A DNA stretch of 64,000 nt from Venturia oleaginea (Eukaryota; Ascomycota; Dothideomycetes; Venturiales; Venturiaceae). The stretch is taken from assembly GCA_013176395.1 (NCBI GenBank), contig JABMLP010000003.1:372001-436000 (forward strand). The letters are read 5' to 3'. The position numbers and the translations under genes were made by a program. Below are positions 52,473 through 64,000 of the stretch, in pieces. The notes under the pieces are model-generated. The model searched no databases. It was not told the DNA's origin and saw only the letters and a program-made list of their open reading frames with translations. The first letter of the stretch is position 1. The number at the start of each line of letters is the position of its first letter.

Positions 52473-55460
52473 ATGGACTCCGAGCGCAGCCAGAAACGAC
52501 GGAAAATCGAGGATGGACGCGCTTACTCTTCGGCACGATCTTATGACCAGGAGGATCTGCGCCCCGATCTAGTCTCGCATCGTTTCCGCAACTCAAAGAA
52601 CGATTCAGGCTCCCAGACGCCTCGAAACCCTCGAGGGGCGCGCTCACCAGCTCCTCATCAGACCGAATTTGATGGCCCGGAACCTGGCGTGGACGACGAC
52701 GATGCGAATGATCTGGACCGGGACTGGTATGGCGGAGAGGAGAACGGACACACGCTGGGAGACGAAACGCACAACCCATTCAGCGGGTTCGACAATGGCT
52801 GGGTAGATCAGCAGCAAGAGGAGGCTTTGGTGGAGAAGAAGAAAGCGCGTCGAGGAGATGTTCGGGCCATGCAGAGACAGAAAGACGCTGATGCATGGGA
52901 AACGAATCGTATGCTTGCATCCAATGTCGCGCAACGGAGGGACTTCTCTGGCGATTTCGATGACGATGAGGAGTCTACTCGAGTGCACCTTCTTGTGCAC
53001 GACCTCAAACCGCCATTCTTGGACGGACGGAAAGTCTTCACCAAGCAGCTCGATCCTGTGCCGGCAGTGCGGGATCCGCAGAGTGACATGGCAGTATTTG
53101 CGCGGAAAGGCAGCGCGGTGGTGAGAACCAGGCGACAGCAAAAAGAGAGGAAACAACAGGCACAGGAGGCAACAAAAGTTAGCGGTACGATTTTGGGTCA
53201 GGTTATGGGCGTGAAAGAGGAAGAAGGAGACAGTGCTGCGCCTATGCCGGGCGAGGATGCTCCCAAGAACGGATCTAGCAAGTTTGCGTCGCATCTCAAG
53301 AAAGAGGATGGACAAAGTGCTTTCAGTCGGACGAAAACGCTTCAGGAACAACGGCAATACCTGCCTGCATTCGCCGTGAGAGAGGATTTGCTCCGAGTCA
53401 TTCAAGACAACCAAGTTACAATTGTAGTTGGTCAGACTGGATCGGGTAAAACCACCCAACTGACCCAATTTCTCTACGAGGATGGCTACGGCAAGACTGG
53501 GTTGATTGGATGTACGCAACCTAGACGTGTGGCCGCGATGAGTGTTGCCAAACGTGTCGCTGAAGAGATGGACTGCAAGCTTGGAGGCCTTGTAGGTTAT
53601 GCCATTCGATTCGAAGATTGTACAAGCAGTGAAACCGTCATCAAATATATGACTGACGGTGTGCTACTGCGAGAGTCGCTCAACGAGCGTGATTTGGACA
53701 AATACTCGGTGCTCATTATGGACGAAGCTCACGAACGGGCTTTGAATACTGATGTGCTTATGGGCTTGATCAAAAAGATGCTGGCCAGGCGAAGTGACCT
53801 CAGACTCATCATCACGTCTGCGACATTGAACGCTGAGCGATTCTCCAAGTTTTATGGCGGTGCGCCTGATTTCCTCATTCCAGGACGTACGTTCCCTGTT
53901 GACATTCAATTCTCACGATCACCTTGCGAGGACTATGTGGACAGCGCTGTTCAGCAAGTTTTGGCTATTCACGTATCGCAGGGCGCCGGTGACATCCTCG
54001 TCTTCATGACAGGACAAGAAGATATCGAGACGACGTGTGAGCTGGTCGGAGAAAAGCTGAAGAATCTCAATGATCCTCCACCGCTTCTGATCCTGCCAAT
54101 CTACAGTCAAATGCCTGCAGACTTGCAGGCAAAGATCTTCGACAAGGCTCCTCCAGGCGTCCGCAAGGTTATCGTGGCCACCAACATCGCTGAGACGAGT
54201 TTGACTGTCGACGGTATTATGTACGTGGTGGACGCTGGATTTTCGAAACTCAAAGTCTACAACCCGAAAATGGGTATGGACACTTTACAGATAACACCAA
54301 TATCGCAAGCCAACGCTTCGCAAAGGGCGGGTCGAGCTGGTAGAACTGGACCGGGAAAATGTTTCCATTTATACACTGAGCGGGCATTCCGCGACGAATT
54401 TTACATTGCTACGATCCCCGAGCTACAAAGAACCAACCTCGCAAATACGGTTCTGCTTCTGAAATCTCTCGGTGTGGAAGACCTTCTTGATTTTGACTTC
54501 ATGGACGCTCCACCGCAGGATGTGGTCACGACTTCTTTGTTCGATTTGTGGGCGCTTGGTGCGCTGGACAACATTGGAGCATTAACTAAACTTGGAAAAG
54601 ACATGACTTCCTTTCCTATGGATCCTTCATTGGCAAAATTGATTTTGACCGCCAACGACTACGGCTGCAATGAAGAAATGGCCACCATCGTGGCCATGCT
54701 CTCAGTTCCAAGTGTGTTCTACCGACCAAAGGAGCGGCAAGAGGAGTCCGATGCTGCCCGAGAGAAGTTTTTTGTTCCTGAATCCGACCATCTCACACTT
54801 CTCCATGTCTACAATCAATGGAAAATGAATGGTTACTCGGACGGGTGGTGCATCAAGCACTTTCTCCATCCCAAGGCGCTACGTAGGGCCAAGGAGATTC
54901 GAGAACAGATCAGCGATATTATGAAAGCCCACAAGATGAAGCCTGTGAGTTGTGGCACTGACTGGGATGTCGTTCGTAAATGCATCTGCTCAGGTTACTA
55001 CCATCAAGCTGCGAAGGTGAAAGGAATTGGCGAATATATAAATCTTCGGACGAGCGTGACTGTACAGTTGCATCCTACCAGTGCCTTGTACGGTCTCGGC
55101 TATCTCCCGGATTATGTTGTGTACCACGAGCTCATTCTCACGTCGAAGGAGTACATGTCCTGCGTTACGTCCGTTGAACCTCACTGGCTTGCCGATCTCG
55201 GTGCTGTCTTCTACTCGATCAAGGAGAAAGGATACTCAGCAAGGGACAAGCGCATCACCGAGACTGAATTTAATCGAAAAGCAGAGCTGGAGGCCAAGAT
55301 GGCAGAGGATAAGGAGAGGGAGGAGAAGCGGAAAGAGAAGGAACTTAGTAGGATGAAAGGGTCTGGTGTGAAGAAATTAGGCTCGGCGGTAGTCAAACCA
55401 TCGAAATCTGGTAGTGTTGTTAAGAAGCCAGTCCGGCGGACGGGCTTCAGGGGGATGTAA
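52473..55460 (+). CDS. PRP16: pre-mRNA splicing ATPase Prp16 (DEAH box)
   Basis: Prp16 is the DEAH-box ATPase that remodels the spliceosome after the first step of splicing. Single exon, 995 residues. The N terminus is charged and carries the Prp16 signature ([22 protein letters not shown]). Helicase motifs: GQTGSGKT at 320-327, [16 protein letters not shown] at 417-420, [24 protein letters not shown] and [14 protein letters not shown]. The winged-helix, ratchet and OB-fold regions follow ([38 protein letters not shown]). The C terminus is a Lys/Glu coiled coil and a basic tail ([12 protein letters not shown]). Absence of any intron in a splicing factor of this length, in an otherwise intron-rich window, is worth noting. 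Start ATG at 52473 has good context (accATGg). Confidence 0.96.
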   Translation: MDSERSQKRRKIEDGRAYSSARSYDQEDLRPDLVSHRFRNSKNDSGSQTPRNPRGARSPAPHQTEFDGPEPGVDDDDANDLDRDWYGGEENGHTLGDETHNPFSGFDNGWVDQQQEEALVEKKKARRGDVRAMQRQKDADAWETNRMLASNVAQRRDFSGDFDDDEESTRVHLLVHDLKPPFLDGRKVFTKQLDPVPAVRDPQSDMAVFARKGSAVVRTRRQQKERKQQAQEATKVSGTILGQVMGVKEEEGDSAAPMPGEDAPKNGSSKFASHLKKEDGQSAFSRTKTLQEQRQYLPAFAVREDLLRVIQDNQVTIVVGQTGSGKTTQLTQFLYEDGYGKTGLIGCTQPRRVAAMSVAKRVAEEMDCKLGGLVGYAIRFEDCTSSETVIKYMTDGVLLRESLNERDLDKYSVLIMDEAHERALNTDVLMGLIKKMLARRSDLRLIITSATLNAERFSKFYGGAPDFLIPGRTFPVDIQFSRSPCEDYVDSAVQQVLAIHVSQGAGDILVFMTGQEDIETTCELVGEKLKNLNDPPPLLILPIYSQMPADLQAKIFDKAPPGVRKVIVATNIAETSLTVDGIMYVVDAGFSKLKVYNPKMGMDTLQITPISQANASQRAGRAGRTGPGKCFHLYTERAFRDEFYIATIPELQRTNLANTVLLLKSLGVEDLLDFDFMDAPPQDVVTTSLFDLWALGALDNIGALTKLGKDMTSFPMDPSLAKLILTANDYGCNEEMATIVAMLSVPSVFYRPKERQEESDAAREKFFVPESDHLTLLHVYNQWKMNGYSDGWCIKHFLHPKALRRAKEIREQISDIMKAHKMKPVSCGTDWDVVRKCICSGYYHQAAKVKGIGEYINLRTSVTVQLHPTSALYGLGYLPDYVVYHELILTSKEYMSCVTSVEPHWLADLGAVFYSIKEKGYSARDKRITETEFNRKAELEAKMAEDKEREEKRKEKELSRMKGSGVKKLGSAVVKPSKSGSVVKKPVRRTGFRGM

Positions 55461-56142
55461 TTCAGCAAGCGAATAGATCAATTGAATAGGTCAGGAGCCC
55501 GAAGGTATCAGGATGTGAACTGATTCTGACAGGCAATTGGAAATACTAATGCCTCTCACAACCAAGGCATCAAGAAGTGTTTTCCTATCGACCAGATGAG
55601 TGCCCCAATAACCTGCGCAGAAGCACCAGCGCGCTTGTATCCCCGTTCATCCAACGAGTTCTGTTTGGTACACAAGCGCAAGCTTGGCGATCGCCAACGT
55701 TTTCGATCAATGGGAGCATCCGTCACCTGAACATTGGTGTTCGTCAGTGGGATGGCTATCGTTCTGGCTCAAGCTGTCTGGGTCAGCCTCAGGTCTCAAT
55801 TACGCGATACTCGACAACGATATAATCAGTCAATTTCGTTGATTTGCAACCACTTCGATGGCCATGATGGATCCCGAACGCGAATGCTTTGCAGCTTGCT
55901 TTTGACGAAACCACAGCGCTTGGAGAAACGTGTTGACTGTTGCCAAAGTCAAATCTCTTATTCGTTCCATATCCATCCAGCACAATCCTGAGGTTCACGA
56001 GAAAGTATACCCATGCACAATGGCCCATGCACAATGGGACCAAAAAAGCCAACCACACCCTCAACATAATACCAATCCCACCATCTTCGCCCAACTCAAC
56101 ACCTCTCTTCTCCTATCCTTCTTCACCACACCATCCACAACA
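55461..56142. other. intergenic
   Basis: 3' region of PRP16 and 5' region of the next locus. Near 56016-56040 the motif atgcacaatgg(c/g)cc is duplicated. No gene recognised. Confidence 0.4.
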
Positions 56143-56983
56143 ATGGGCAAAATGAGCTTCTAATTCACCACAAGCCACCATGAGGCTGCGCTTAAAGAGC
56201 ACGTACACCCAGTTCACGGACGCTACAACGAATACCCGGCGTTGGCCACCACTCCACAACAGGATGTCGACCCGGTCAAACAACGCACCAAGATCCATCA
56301 CGTCAAAGACACTCGATCACAGCCATGGCTTGCACTGGTAAATGCAAACTTACACAATTACGATGTCACTACGCTACCTTCTCTCAAGGCGACGAACAAA
56401 GACGTGAGGGAGTTCCTGTTCTTCGCTCTCGGTTGTGATCGTTTTAGTAGTGCTATTGAGAAGAAGAAGCAGGCCACTGTTGAGTTCATACAGAGCTATC
56501 CTCATGATGGGGAGGGTTTGAGGAAATTCATGACGGAAAAGGATTGGTTGGCTAATGTTCCTTTCACTTGGTGAGTCTCCCGTCGCTCTCCCTTTATATC
56601 GTGTCCAAGTTGCAATACTAGGAGAGAAGGTGTGAATAGTACTGACAATCATTTAGGACGTCTGTTTACAACGATACCTATGACATTTCCAACTCGACTC
56701 GAAAGAAGATTGCTAGACACTGCTACAAAGCCATCACTCCGCTTATCAAGGCCGAGTATCCCGCGGAGATGGGAAGCGACGAGAAGGAAGTGAGTTTGAA
56801 ATTTTCTTGACTCCTTTGTTCGAAGAAGAAGAAGAAGAAGTGCAAATCTATTGACAGACCAAGCTCAAGACTCGTTTCGTCGAGAAATTGAAGGTGGCCC
56901 TGTGCTTCGGAAATAAGGCGAGCAGGAGCGAGACTTCCCCGCTAGAATATGTCGAGAAGGAGAGGTTCTCTTTCGAATACTGA
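56143..56983 (+). pseudogene. unknown gene with an in-frame stop at codon 7
   Basis: An ATG at 56143 (MGKMSF) is followed by TAA at 56161, after which the same frame stays open. Exons 56143-56570, 56657-56789 and 56858-56983 join in frame, 228 codons plus stop, with good GTGAGT donors and TTTAG/GACAG acceptors. Coherent protein blocks follow the stop: HHEAALKEHVHPVHGRYNEY, then SQPWLALVNANLHNYDVTTL, then YDISNSTRKKIARHCYKAIT and a basic end. No Met lies in frame near the start after the TAA, and no donor precedes it that would remove it. Either the gene carries a nonsense mutation, translation starts otherwise, or the base is wrong in this sequence. Family unknown. Intron 2 contains a (GAA)n run. 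Confidence 0.6.
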
Positions 56984-57668
56984 GATGTTGGTCAAGGCTT
57001 GAAACGATCTACCTAGGCTTGCTCCTGAGGCTTCGTGGGAGGGGCAGTGAAATGGGATGAACTGTTCGAGCTTTCGAGCTTTCGAGCTTTACGATGGAGA
57101 AATAACGAATACACTTGGAGATGGTACTTCTGCTTCTCTGTCTCATCATGGGATATATCTGGAGGGATATTTTTGTGCGTGCGATATGGTGGCTGTTCGG
57201 CAGGGGGCCATCATGGTGGACATGGCAAAACTTCAAATGAGAAATTGATATTTGCGATTCTGAGTTATGAATACTTCTACTCGTGGAAAATATATCTTTA
57301 CTCGCCACTGCGATGACCATGTCGTGTCTATGACCCTGGTTTGATTGATGATCTTCGTTGTGGTTTGGAGTAAGGCTGAATGGGGTACTATTGAATTAGC
57401 TTGGAGTTTATTTCTCTCTTCTATACAGAGAAGAAAATAACTTCGTCCCATATTACTTCACTTACGATTGAAGTCCCATGAGATCGGTCAGCATAAATGG
57501 GAATGTTTGAATACAAGGCTGAGGAAGTCACTGATTGGTGTACTTGGGCACGGATAATGATCGCGATTCAGAAATCCGCCAGATGGAAGACAGACATTGA
57601 ACATACGTCGCCAATTGTCATATCACCTCTTCCAAAGTCTCTAGCTGTGTTTAATCACCTCCCTCCAT
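56984..57668. other. intergenic
   Basis: 3' of the broken gene and upstream of VPS53. It contains a triple CGAGCTTT repeat near 57067-57090. No gene recognised. Confidence 0.4.
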
Positions 57669-60341
57669 ATGCCAGCACCAATTGAAGAATCCCGAAGTTC
57701 TCTGGACTCTCGTACGTCCCTAACCAACTCCAACCACCCCCGTCCTCTCACTAACACACGCCAAAGACGACTACGACCCCCTCGACCACCTAAACGCCAT
57801 ATTCTCGCACCCCTCCACCCTCAATTCCGTCTCCGATATCTCCCAAGCCCTCTCCCACTACCAAGATGACCTCGACGAAGACATCGCGGCCGCCGTCGCA
57901 ACACAACTCGCCTCGGACGCCTCCAGCGTCGCCCGAATCCAAAAGGCAAAATCAGAACTCGCAGATCTATTCAAGAAGATTGAGGGAGTGAGGGAACGCG
58001 CTGTACAAACCGAACAAGCGATTACAGACATGACGGCCGACATCAAGAGACTCGATGGCACAAAACGCAACCTCACACTTTCAATGACTGCGCTTAAGAG
58101 ATTGCAAATGTTGACAACGGCTTATGAGCAATTGAGAGGATTGGCGAAGACGAGACAATATAGGGAGTGTGCGCAGCTTTTGCAGGCTGTTATACAGTTG
58201 ATGGCGCATTTTAAGAGTTACAGGTCTATTGATCAGATTGCGATTTTGAGTCGGAATGTGGCTGATTTGCAGAGGGAGTTGTTGGAGCAGGTTTGTGAGG
58301 ATTTTGAGATGGCTTTTACGAAGGGGGATGTTGGGGTTAAGAGAGGGATGCTTGGGGAGGCGTGTTTGGTTATGGATGCGCTTGGGGAGCATGCTAGGGT
58401 AAGGCTTGTCAATTGGTATTGTAATACGCAGCTGAGGGAGTATAGGAGGTTGTTTAGGGGAAATGATGAGGTTTGTTTATGCTCTTTTGAAAGGGATGGT
58501 GCATGGCTGACTTTCGTGTAGGCTGGTTCACTCGACAATATCTCGCTGAGGTATTCGTATTTCAATCGAATGCTTAAGACGTATGATACTGAGCACGCTT
58601 CGATATTTCCGGCATATTGGCGAGCCGGGGAGATGCTGGCGAGCGCATTTTGCGAAGGCACGAGGGATGACTACAAAGGCATACTGGAGCGCTCGACGCG
58701 GAACGTTGACGGTCAGAAGCTGGACGTCAACTTGCTGCTCTCGTGTCTGCAAGAGACTCTCAATTTTGAGCATGGCTTAGAAAGCAGGTTCATTGGCGAG
58801 TCGCGCTCATCTGTGGACACTATGAACTCCACCGACGTTCATACTCACACCGTTGGACACATTATATCGGAAGCTTTCGAGCCTTACATGAAGCTGTGGG
58901 TAGAGTCGCAGGATAAGCAGTTGGCAGCTTTAATACCAAAGTATCGACAACAACCATTGCGCAATACGGAAGAAGAATTCTCGCCTCAATCGGTGATACC
59001 GTCGTCAACAGAACTCTTCCATTTCTACCGGCTGGCTCTTGCGCAGTGCGCCAAATTGTCTACCGGAGCTCAATTGCTCGACCTGTCGAAGACTTTTGGC
59101 AAATACCTCGAACAGTATAATCAGGGAGTGCTGTTCTACTTCCTGGGTGAGAAGTCTGGTCCTCAGGGACCATCACTCGAAGATATCACGATGATCTTGA
59201 ACACTGCGGACTACTGCTACGCCACTTGCAACCAACTCGAAGAAAAGATCAAAGGACGCATTGATGAAGACCAACGCGACAAAGTCGATCTCCAGAACTC
59301 GGCCGATGCGTTCATGGCCATCGCAGGTCTGGCAGTGCGCGCAATGGTGAAGAAAGTTGAGTTTGAGATTGAGCCCCTCTGGCGCGAGATGCGCAACATG
59401 CCATGGGGAAGACTCGAGAGTGTGGGCGATTCTAGTACGTACGTATCTGAGATGCTTCGCGTTGTGCGCGAAAAGGCAGGCGAAATTCTCAAGTATCTGC
59501 ACAAAGCACAATACGCAAGGACGTTCTGCGATATTCTTGTAGAAGAAATCAGTACGCTGTACAACCAGAATGTTGTACAGTGCAGACCGATATCAGAGGT
59601 TGGCGCAGAGCAGATGCTTCTTGATTCTTATGTCCTCAAGAAAGGATTCATGGATCTTCCTGTTATCAATCAGGAAGAAGGTGCTCAACCATCTCCTGCG
59701 TAAGTTATCAATCGATCTTCTACTCTCCTGCCGAGTTGCTAATTTGATATGTAAGCTACGTTAAACGCGCCACAATCTCCCTCTCCAAGATCGACTCCCT
59801 TCTCAAAACCCTTCAAGTCCGCCCTTCGCCTCCAGAAGCCTTAGTACAGGCCTACTTAATACACATAGCGGACCGCTCTGAAACGAACTTCAAGAAAATT
59901 CTTGAGTTGAAAGGAACGAGGAAACAGGAACAAGCTTCCCTGTTGGATTTGTTTAGAGCACATTGTGGTGCACCCACTTATACCAAATTACCCGAAAATG
60001 GAAACATCCTCACCAACCTCCAACTAAACGCCACAGCTCAGATGTCCAGTGGCATTGGGACAGCATCGGCTGCACCCAAATTCGATGCTAGTACTTTTGG
60101 AAGTGCGCTTATGAATGTGGCGAGGGAGGGTGTGGATCGATTCGGGAGTCCGAGTTTGGGTGGTGGTGCGGCGGGTTTTGGGGGCACCTCGAGTTCTACG
60201 CCCGACTCGGGGAATAACGGGAGTGTTAATGCCGATGGGGGGACTAGCCAACTTAATGAGAATTTGAAGAATATTGGGAAGTTTTTTAGGAGAGATGTTG
60301 GGGGACGGTTCGGGAGGACGAATACTTCTGAGGGAAGGTGA
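57669..60341 (+). CDS. VPS53: GARP complex subunit Vps53
   Basis: Vps53 is part of the Golgi-associated retrograde protein complex that tethers endosome-derived vesicles at the trans-Golgi. Four exons join in frame: 57669-57711, 57767-58470, 58522-59699 and 59756-60341, 836 residues. The N-terminal motif YDPLDHLNAIFSHPSTLNSV is characteristic. A long coiled coil follows (VATQLASDASSVARIQKAKS ... TDMTADIKRL). The middle has LRYSYFNRMLKTYDTEHASI, and the C-terminal part has KYLHKAQYARTFCDILVEEI and ISEVGAEQMLLDSYVLKKGF, both strongly conserved in Vps53. The last 100 residues are Gly/Ser-rich. In exon 2 and again in exon 4 the wobble bases switch from C/A-rich to G/T-rich. Confidence 0.93.
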
Positions 60342-61147
60342 TGAGATTGAGCTTCATGGATTTGGGGAAGTTGTGGTAACTTTACTGATGGAGAGATTTG
60401 GGATCACAGGGTCTTTTGAACATCAAGACGTCAAAAAGCTATCCCACCTGCATGAAACTTCGTCAAGAATAAAGCGTCCTCTCCTGCACTTTCACCGAGG
60501 AGCTCAGGTTCCCTCTTCCAGGAGTAAGATCTAGGGTGGTAAGATTATGTAACTTCCACTCTCTCGCGTGGATATCACCGGATGAGTTAGAGAGAAAGGG
60601 CAGGGCGCATTTCTGCGTTGTCTGTACCTCCTCCCCCTTCCCGTTGAGAAGAAAAAACAAGGCGGAATGAGAGCTAGAATTGTTTAGCGTTGGCGGCCTC
60701 TGAAGCTCGTGTTGGGTATGATGGATGACTCCTAACCCCGTAATCTAATCAAAGACAATTTCAAGGATACATACAATGGGCGGTAGATCGTCCGCTGCTT
60801 CGAAGATCGACAAAGCTGCGGGAGTTTGGGGTATAGTATAGAACGGGCAGTGTCGACGCCCTTATGCCAGGTATGTGAGAGACGGGGGTGCAGAAGAGAC
60901 CGGTTAGAGTATTTGGTAGTACTGTAATGTAATATCTAGAATTGAGTAACGTCTATGATATACAGGACCCGAAAGATTCCAAACGTAAACAAAACTGCCA
61001 CCGTTGCCTGCTAAAATGCTTCCAACAACCCATTGTGTAGAGGATAGTATGAGGCGGGTATCAAAATCATAAACGTCGTAAAGTGTCATACCAAATGCCT
61101 TATTCCCACAATTCCCGAGCGCGCGTGAAGAAACTAGGGAGACTTGC
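60342..61147. other. intergenic, convergent gene ends
   Basis: 3' regions of VPS53 and of the C2H2 gene. No gene or repeat recognised. Confidence 0.45.
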
Positions 61148-62698
61148 CTACCCCAACCACCCAAAAACAGAATCCCGTCTCCGTGGTCTCCCATCCCCAG
61201 TCTTCCACCCCCAAACCACCCCCCGCTCAATCAACCCTTCCTCCTCAAGCCAATCTCGCAGAAGTCTATCTTCCCTCCACCCCTCACACCCCACAAACCC
61301 ACCAACCTTCTTCCTCTCAGCCTCAAAATGCGCACCAACATGCTCCATCCTCTCCTCCCATCTCCCCTCCCCCAAAAACATGCGAGGGCAGAAGAGACAC
61401 CCCGATCTAGGCGGATTCGATCTCAATAAAACATAACACCGCCTCTGATGTTCCTGTATAGCTTCATCCGAAATAACCATCTGGCCATCCGTATAAGCCG
61501 AGGGATTGGCAGCGAGGGAGAGACGATGCGTCGCGTGCATCCTCCTCAAATGCTGCGTAAACAGATCTTTCCGATTGAAGTCGTTGTAGGTTATACTATG
61601 TTGATCGGTCGTAGGCGGACACATGTCGCATCTCCAAAAGCCAAGTTTAATATGTTGCGTGCTAACATGTCTCTTCCACTCATTCTTTGATGTGAAGGTA
61701 GATTGGCACCCATATTCCGCGAGTGGACAGGGAAAGGGACGAAGCAGACCAGCTGAGATGGATTTCTTTGATTTGTTGGGCTTGGTGATGCGGGTCTTGG
61801 TTGATGAGGAGGTTGAGAGTTTGCGGGTGTGGGAGTTGCGACGGGTTATTGTTGGGCGGGTTCGGGTGGATTTGGAATTTCGACGGCCAGATTTGCGGTT
61901 GTATTCTTGGCCGTCTTCTTCTTCTTCTTCCTCTTCGTCGAATCGGTCGCTCATGGAGTCTCTGATTGATTCATCCCTGATCGACTCTCCAACGCCCTCG
62001 TCCTTCGTGTAGGTTACGGCACTCAACCGGCGGATGGGAGGGATATCGTGGCATTCGTGGTCCGAATAACATTCTGCATCGAGCTCACTGCTGGCGTACT
62101 CATGGTCATGTTCATTTCCTGTGTCTTGGAAATTCTGGATCTTGTCGAGGGAGATGTTGGAGCACCCTCCACCGAACGGAATGTCCGATGAGCTCTTTGA
62201 GGATTCTGGATTGCTGCCATGCGGAAGATACCCTTGATTGAACTCGACGGGATTGTCAATCGAGTGCTTGAAATCTATGAGATATTGATGATGCAGTTCG
62301 TCGGTATGAGAGGCACTGAACGTATCGCAAGTCTGTGAAGGAGAAGAGGAGCCATCGGTCAGTGGAGAGCCTTGACGATGAAGCTCCGGAAAGGTTCTGT
62401 CGTACGATGGGTAAAGTGCGAAGTCGCTGGTCTTTCGATCTGCGTAAAAAAATTCCGAAGAGAAGGGCGAAGCATTGAGTGCTTGAACGAAACGATCGTT
62501 CACGTCCGCCAGAGGAAAGTCGTAGTTAGCTGTATCAGAATGTAGGCCCATGCCGGCAAGCATTGGCGATCTGTTGAAAGTTGGCTGTGACGTTAGGCTC
62601 GATGAAGCTTGAGCATGGTAAGGCCATCGGCTAGTTGCCGAGAATTCATCAGAGCAGTGAACCTGGGGAAGGTCGTCGAGACAGTGTTGGTATTCCAT
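61148..62698 (-). CDS. C2H2 zinc-finger protein, probable transcription factor
   Basis: Single exon of 516 residues, ATG at 62698. The N-terminal 220 residues are Ser/Asp/His-rich without a domain. They are followed by an acidic run (DRFDEEEEEEEDGQEY) and a strongly basic Arg/Ser/Thr segment, then a C2H2-type finger at about residues 322-350: PCPLAEYGCQSTFTSKNEWKRHVSTQH (C-x6-C-x12-H-x4-H). Further Cys/His pairs follow (WRCDMCPP ... LRRMH; GCLFCPRMF ... HVGAH), giving up to three zinc-binding units of the type seen in uncharacterised Pezizomycotina regulators. The C terminus is Trp/Arg/Gly-rich. Targets cannot be inferred. Confidence 0.82.
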   Translation of the reverse strand: MEYQHCLDDLPQVHCSDEFSATSRWPYHAQASSSLTSQPTFNRSPMLAGMGLHSDTANYDFPLADVNDRFVQALNASPFSSEFFYADRKTSDFALYPSYDRTFPELHRQGSPLTDGSSSPSQTCDTFSASHTDELHHQYLIDFKHSIDNPVEFNQGYLPHGSNPESSKSSSDIPFGGGCSNISLDKIQNFQDTGNEHDHEYASSELDAECYSDHECHDIPPIRRLSAVTYTKDEGVGESIRDESIRDSMSDRFDEEEEEEEDGQEYNRKSGRRNSKSTRTRPTITRRNSHTRKLSTSSSTKTRITKPNKSKKSISAGLLRPFPCPLAEYGCQSTFTSKNEWKRHVSTQHIKLGFWRCDMCPPTTDQHSITYNDFNRKDLFTQHLRRMHATHRLSLAANPSAYTDGQMVISDEAIQEHQRRCYVLLRSNPPRSGCLFCPRMFLGEGRWEERMEHVGAHFEAERKKVGGFVGCEGWREDRLLRDWLEEEGLIERGVVWGWKTGDGRPRRRDSVFGWLG

Positions 62699-64000
62699 AG
62701 CTGCAAGCGGTCGTGCTTTTTTAAAAAATTGACCAGTGCTGTGCCTGGGGTTAGTCGTGGCTGGGTTTCTGTGGATCGAGCAAGGCTATTGAAAGTGAGA
62801 GTTTACAAGATCTGATAACTCACCCAGCGTCGAGGTTCTACGATCCTTTATGTTTGGTGATATATGATAATATGCAAGTATAAGAAAGAATAGACAGTGC
62901 TTCGCCAGGGCAGATTTCAGAAACGACTCAAAAGCGGCAATGATGGTATATCAAGACGAGAGTGGGATGGGAAAAGGATAGGACTGCACAGCCCATATAT
63001 CAGGCCTGCGCGATTCGGCCACATTTTGGGGGCGCAATGCAGACAGTTTTATCGACACAGGAGAGATGAGGCTTTTCCGTGCCTTAGTCAGAGAGCAGTA
63101 TCAGAACGCGAGAAGAATCCTTACAGGGGCAGGGTCGAGGCGCATGTGGCATAAGTTACTCCACCTGCGGCCTCTCAGGAGGTGTCGCTGATCGCTATCG
63201 GGATACTACGGATTGGCTGCGGGTCGATTGACGGAAGCACAATATGCGGCCAGGACTTGGTGGATAAACGCCTTCCTGCAGCTTGTTCGCAAGCTTTCAC
63301 GCTCGCAAAGTCGTTCCGGACCACACAGCTGGGAAGAATGTTGCGATGGACCCGAAATGATTGGAGCAGATGACAGCCATCAGATAGTTGGAAAGCCTTC
63401 CAAAGCGCCAGTCATATAACGTTTCTTTTTGACCGATGTCCTGACCGGTCGGAGCGGAGAGCGTCCAGCGATCGAGGAGAGACCTCACATCCGTTTCGTC
63501 CACCATGTAGGGTGGGTTGATATTGTCATTCGTCCAACTCACCACGATCGGAATTCAGGTAGCAAGGCCCACTGGGAAGCAGAAGACGGGAAAAGTCAAT
63601 CGGCTGACGAACCTGCATGTGGCTGTGAGAATTGAGGTCGCAATGAGCCACCCTTGGCACGCAATTGCTAGAGTCCAAAGAGCGATACAGAACAAGCATC
63701 GAATGATATTTCGTAGTATGTTCCTAGAAATGAATTGATGAGTCGGTCGCCCTACGAATAGGGCGAGAATTGGTTCGGCTTTCCAAGACCACAACAATTC
63801 AGCTCAAAACGCCACCAAGGATAGCTTCTAGCCAATAAAAGTGGTTGGACAGAAGTAGTTGTGGAGGCTATGTGAGAAGCAGTGCAGCACAAAATGGCCA
63901 GACTTGAAAGGCACTTGACAGATTGGGATGCGCCAGAGTGTCATAATCCATCGGTATTTTGCTCTCTTGTCTCGACTATTCCAAGCCCGGGACGTGCTTT
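62699..64000. other. window end, no supported gene
   Basis: Upstream of the C2H2 gene there is promoter sequence. Minus-strand frames at 63297-63545 and 63555-63797 include a hydrophobic stretch (RCLFCIALWTLAIACQGWLI) and could be exons of a membrane protein, but I find no consistent splice model or family. Left unassigned. Confidence 0.35.

Noticed and set aside
63297..63797. Minus-strand frames resembling the start of an ALG10-like glucosyltransferase (NPPYMVDE)
   Set aside because: Only a few residues match the PEPYMDEVFH pattern, the following sequence diverges, and no in-phase intron joins the two frames.

Overview
The window looks like nuclear DNA of a filamentous ascomycete (Pezizomycotina). 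Most genes carry one to six short introns (mostly 50-125 bases) with GTATGT/GTAAGT/GTGAGT donors, CTAAC/TACTAAC-type branch sites and CAG/TAG acceptors. The gene families also fit: Pal1, Zn2Cys6 regulator, DUF2306 membrane protein, Cft1, Vps53, Prp16, Cks1. I cannot fix the class or species. Exon structures were read by eye; the total length of every spliced model given here is a multiple of three.

Layout. 1-12 kb: RRP4 (exosome), an Lsb1-like SH3 protein, a CTP-dependent diacylglycerol kinase (DGK1) divergent from the ribosome-biogenesis helicase SPB4, a disordered protein with a regular array of TQT motifs, an unknown Ser-rich protein and a TLC-domain membrane protein. 12.7-15.4 kb: a poorly supported gene ending in poly-Glu, then a decayed pogo-type transposon (copy 1) with a 200-base MITE-like insertion. 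15.8-18.6 kb: a large single-exon fusion of an isochorismatase-like domain with degenerate active site and an AlkB-type dioxygenase. 18.6-21 kb: repeat-rich DNA with a Tc1/mariner relic, next to a small three-exon gene for a secreted six-cysteine (knottin-like) protein. 21.6-26.5 kb: seven-exon CFT1 with a 17-base minisatellite upstream. 26.8-31 kb: repeats, pogo copy 2 and a frameshifted kinase-like gene.

31-45 kb: a DUF2306 membrane protein divergent from a Zn2Cys6 regulator, CKS1, USB1 (its stop codon lies inside a MITE-like element), Pal1 and a small NTF2-like protein. 45.2-47.1 kb: pogo copy 3. 47.7-62.7 kb: an unknown Ser-rich protein, the divergent pair PWP1/PRP16, a gene with an in-frame stop at codon 7, VPS53 and a C2H2 regulator. 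62.7-64 kb has no gene I can support.

The core genes are mostly housekeeping, with RNA metabolism well represented (RRP4, SPB4, CFT1, USB1, PWP1, PRP16). Accessory interest is concentrated at 12.7-31 kb and around 38.9 kb. A pattern that ordinary annotation would miss runs through several exons: wobble bases are C/A-rich at the 5' end and switch to G/T-rich towards the 3' end. I found no tRNA, rRNA or CRISPR array.
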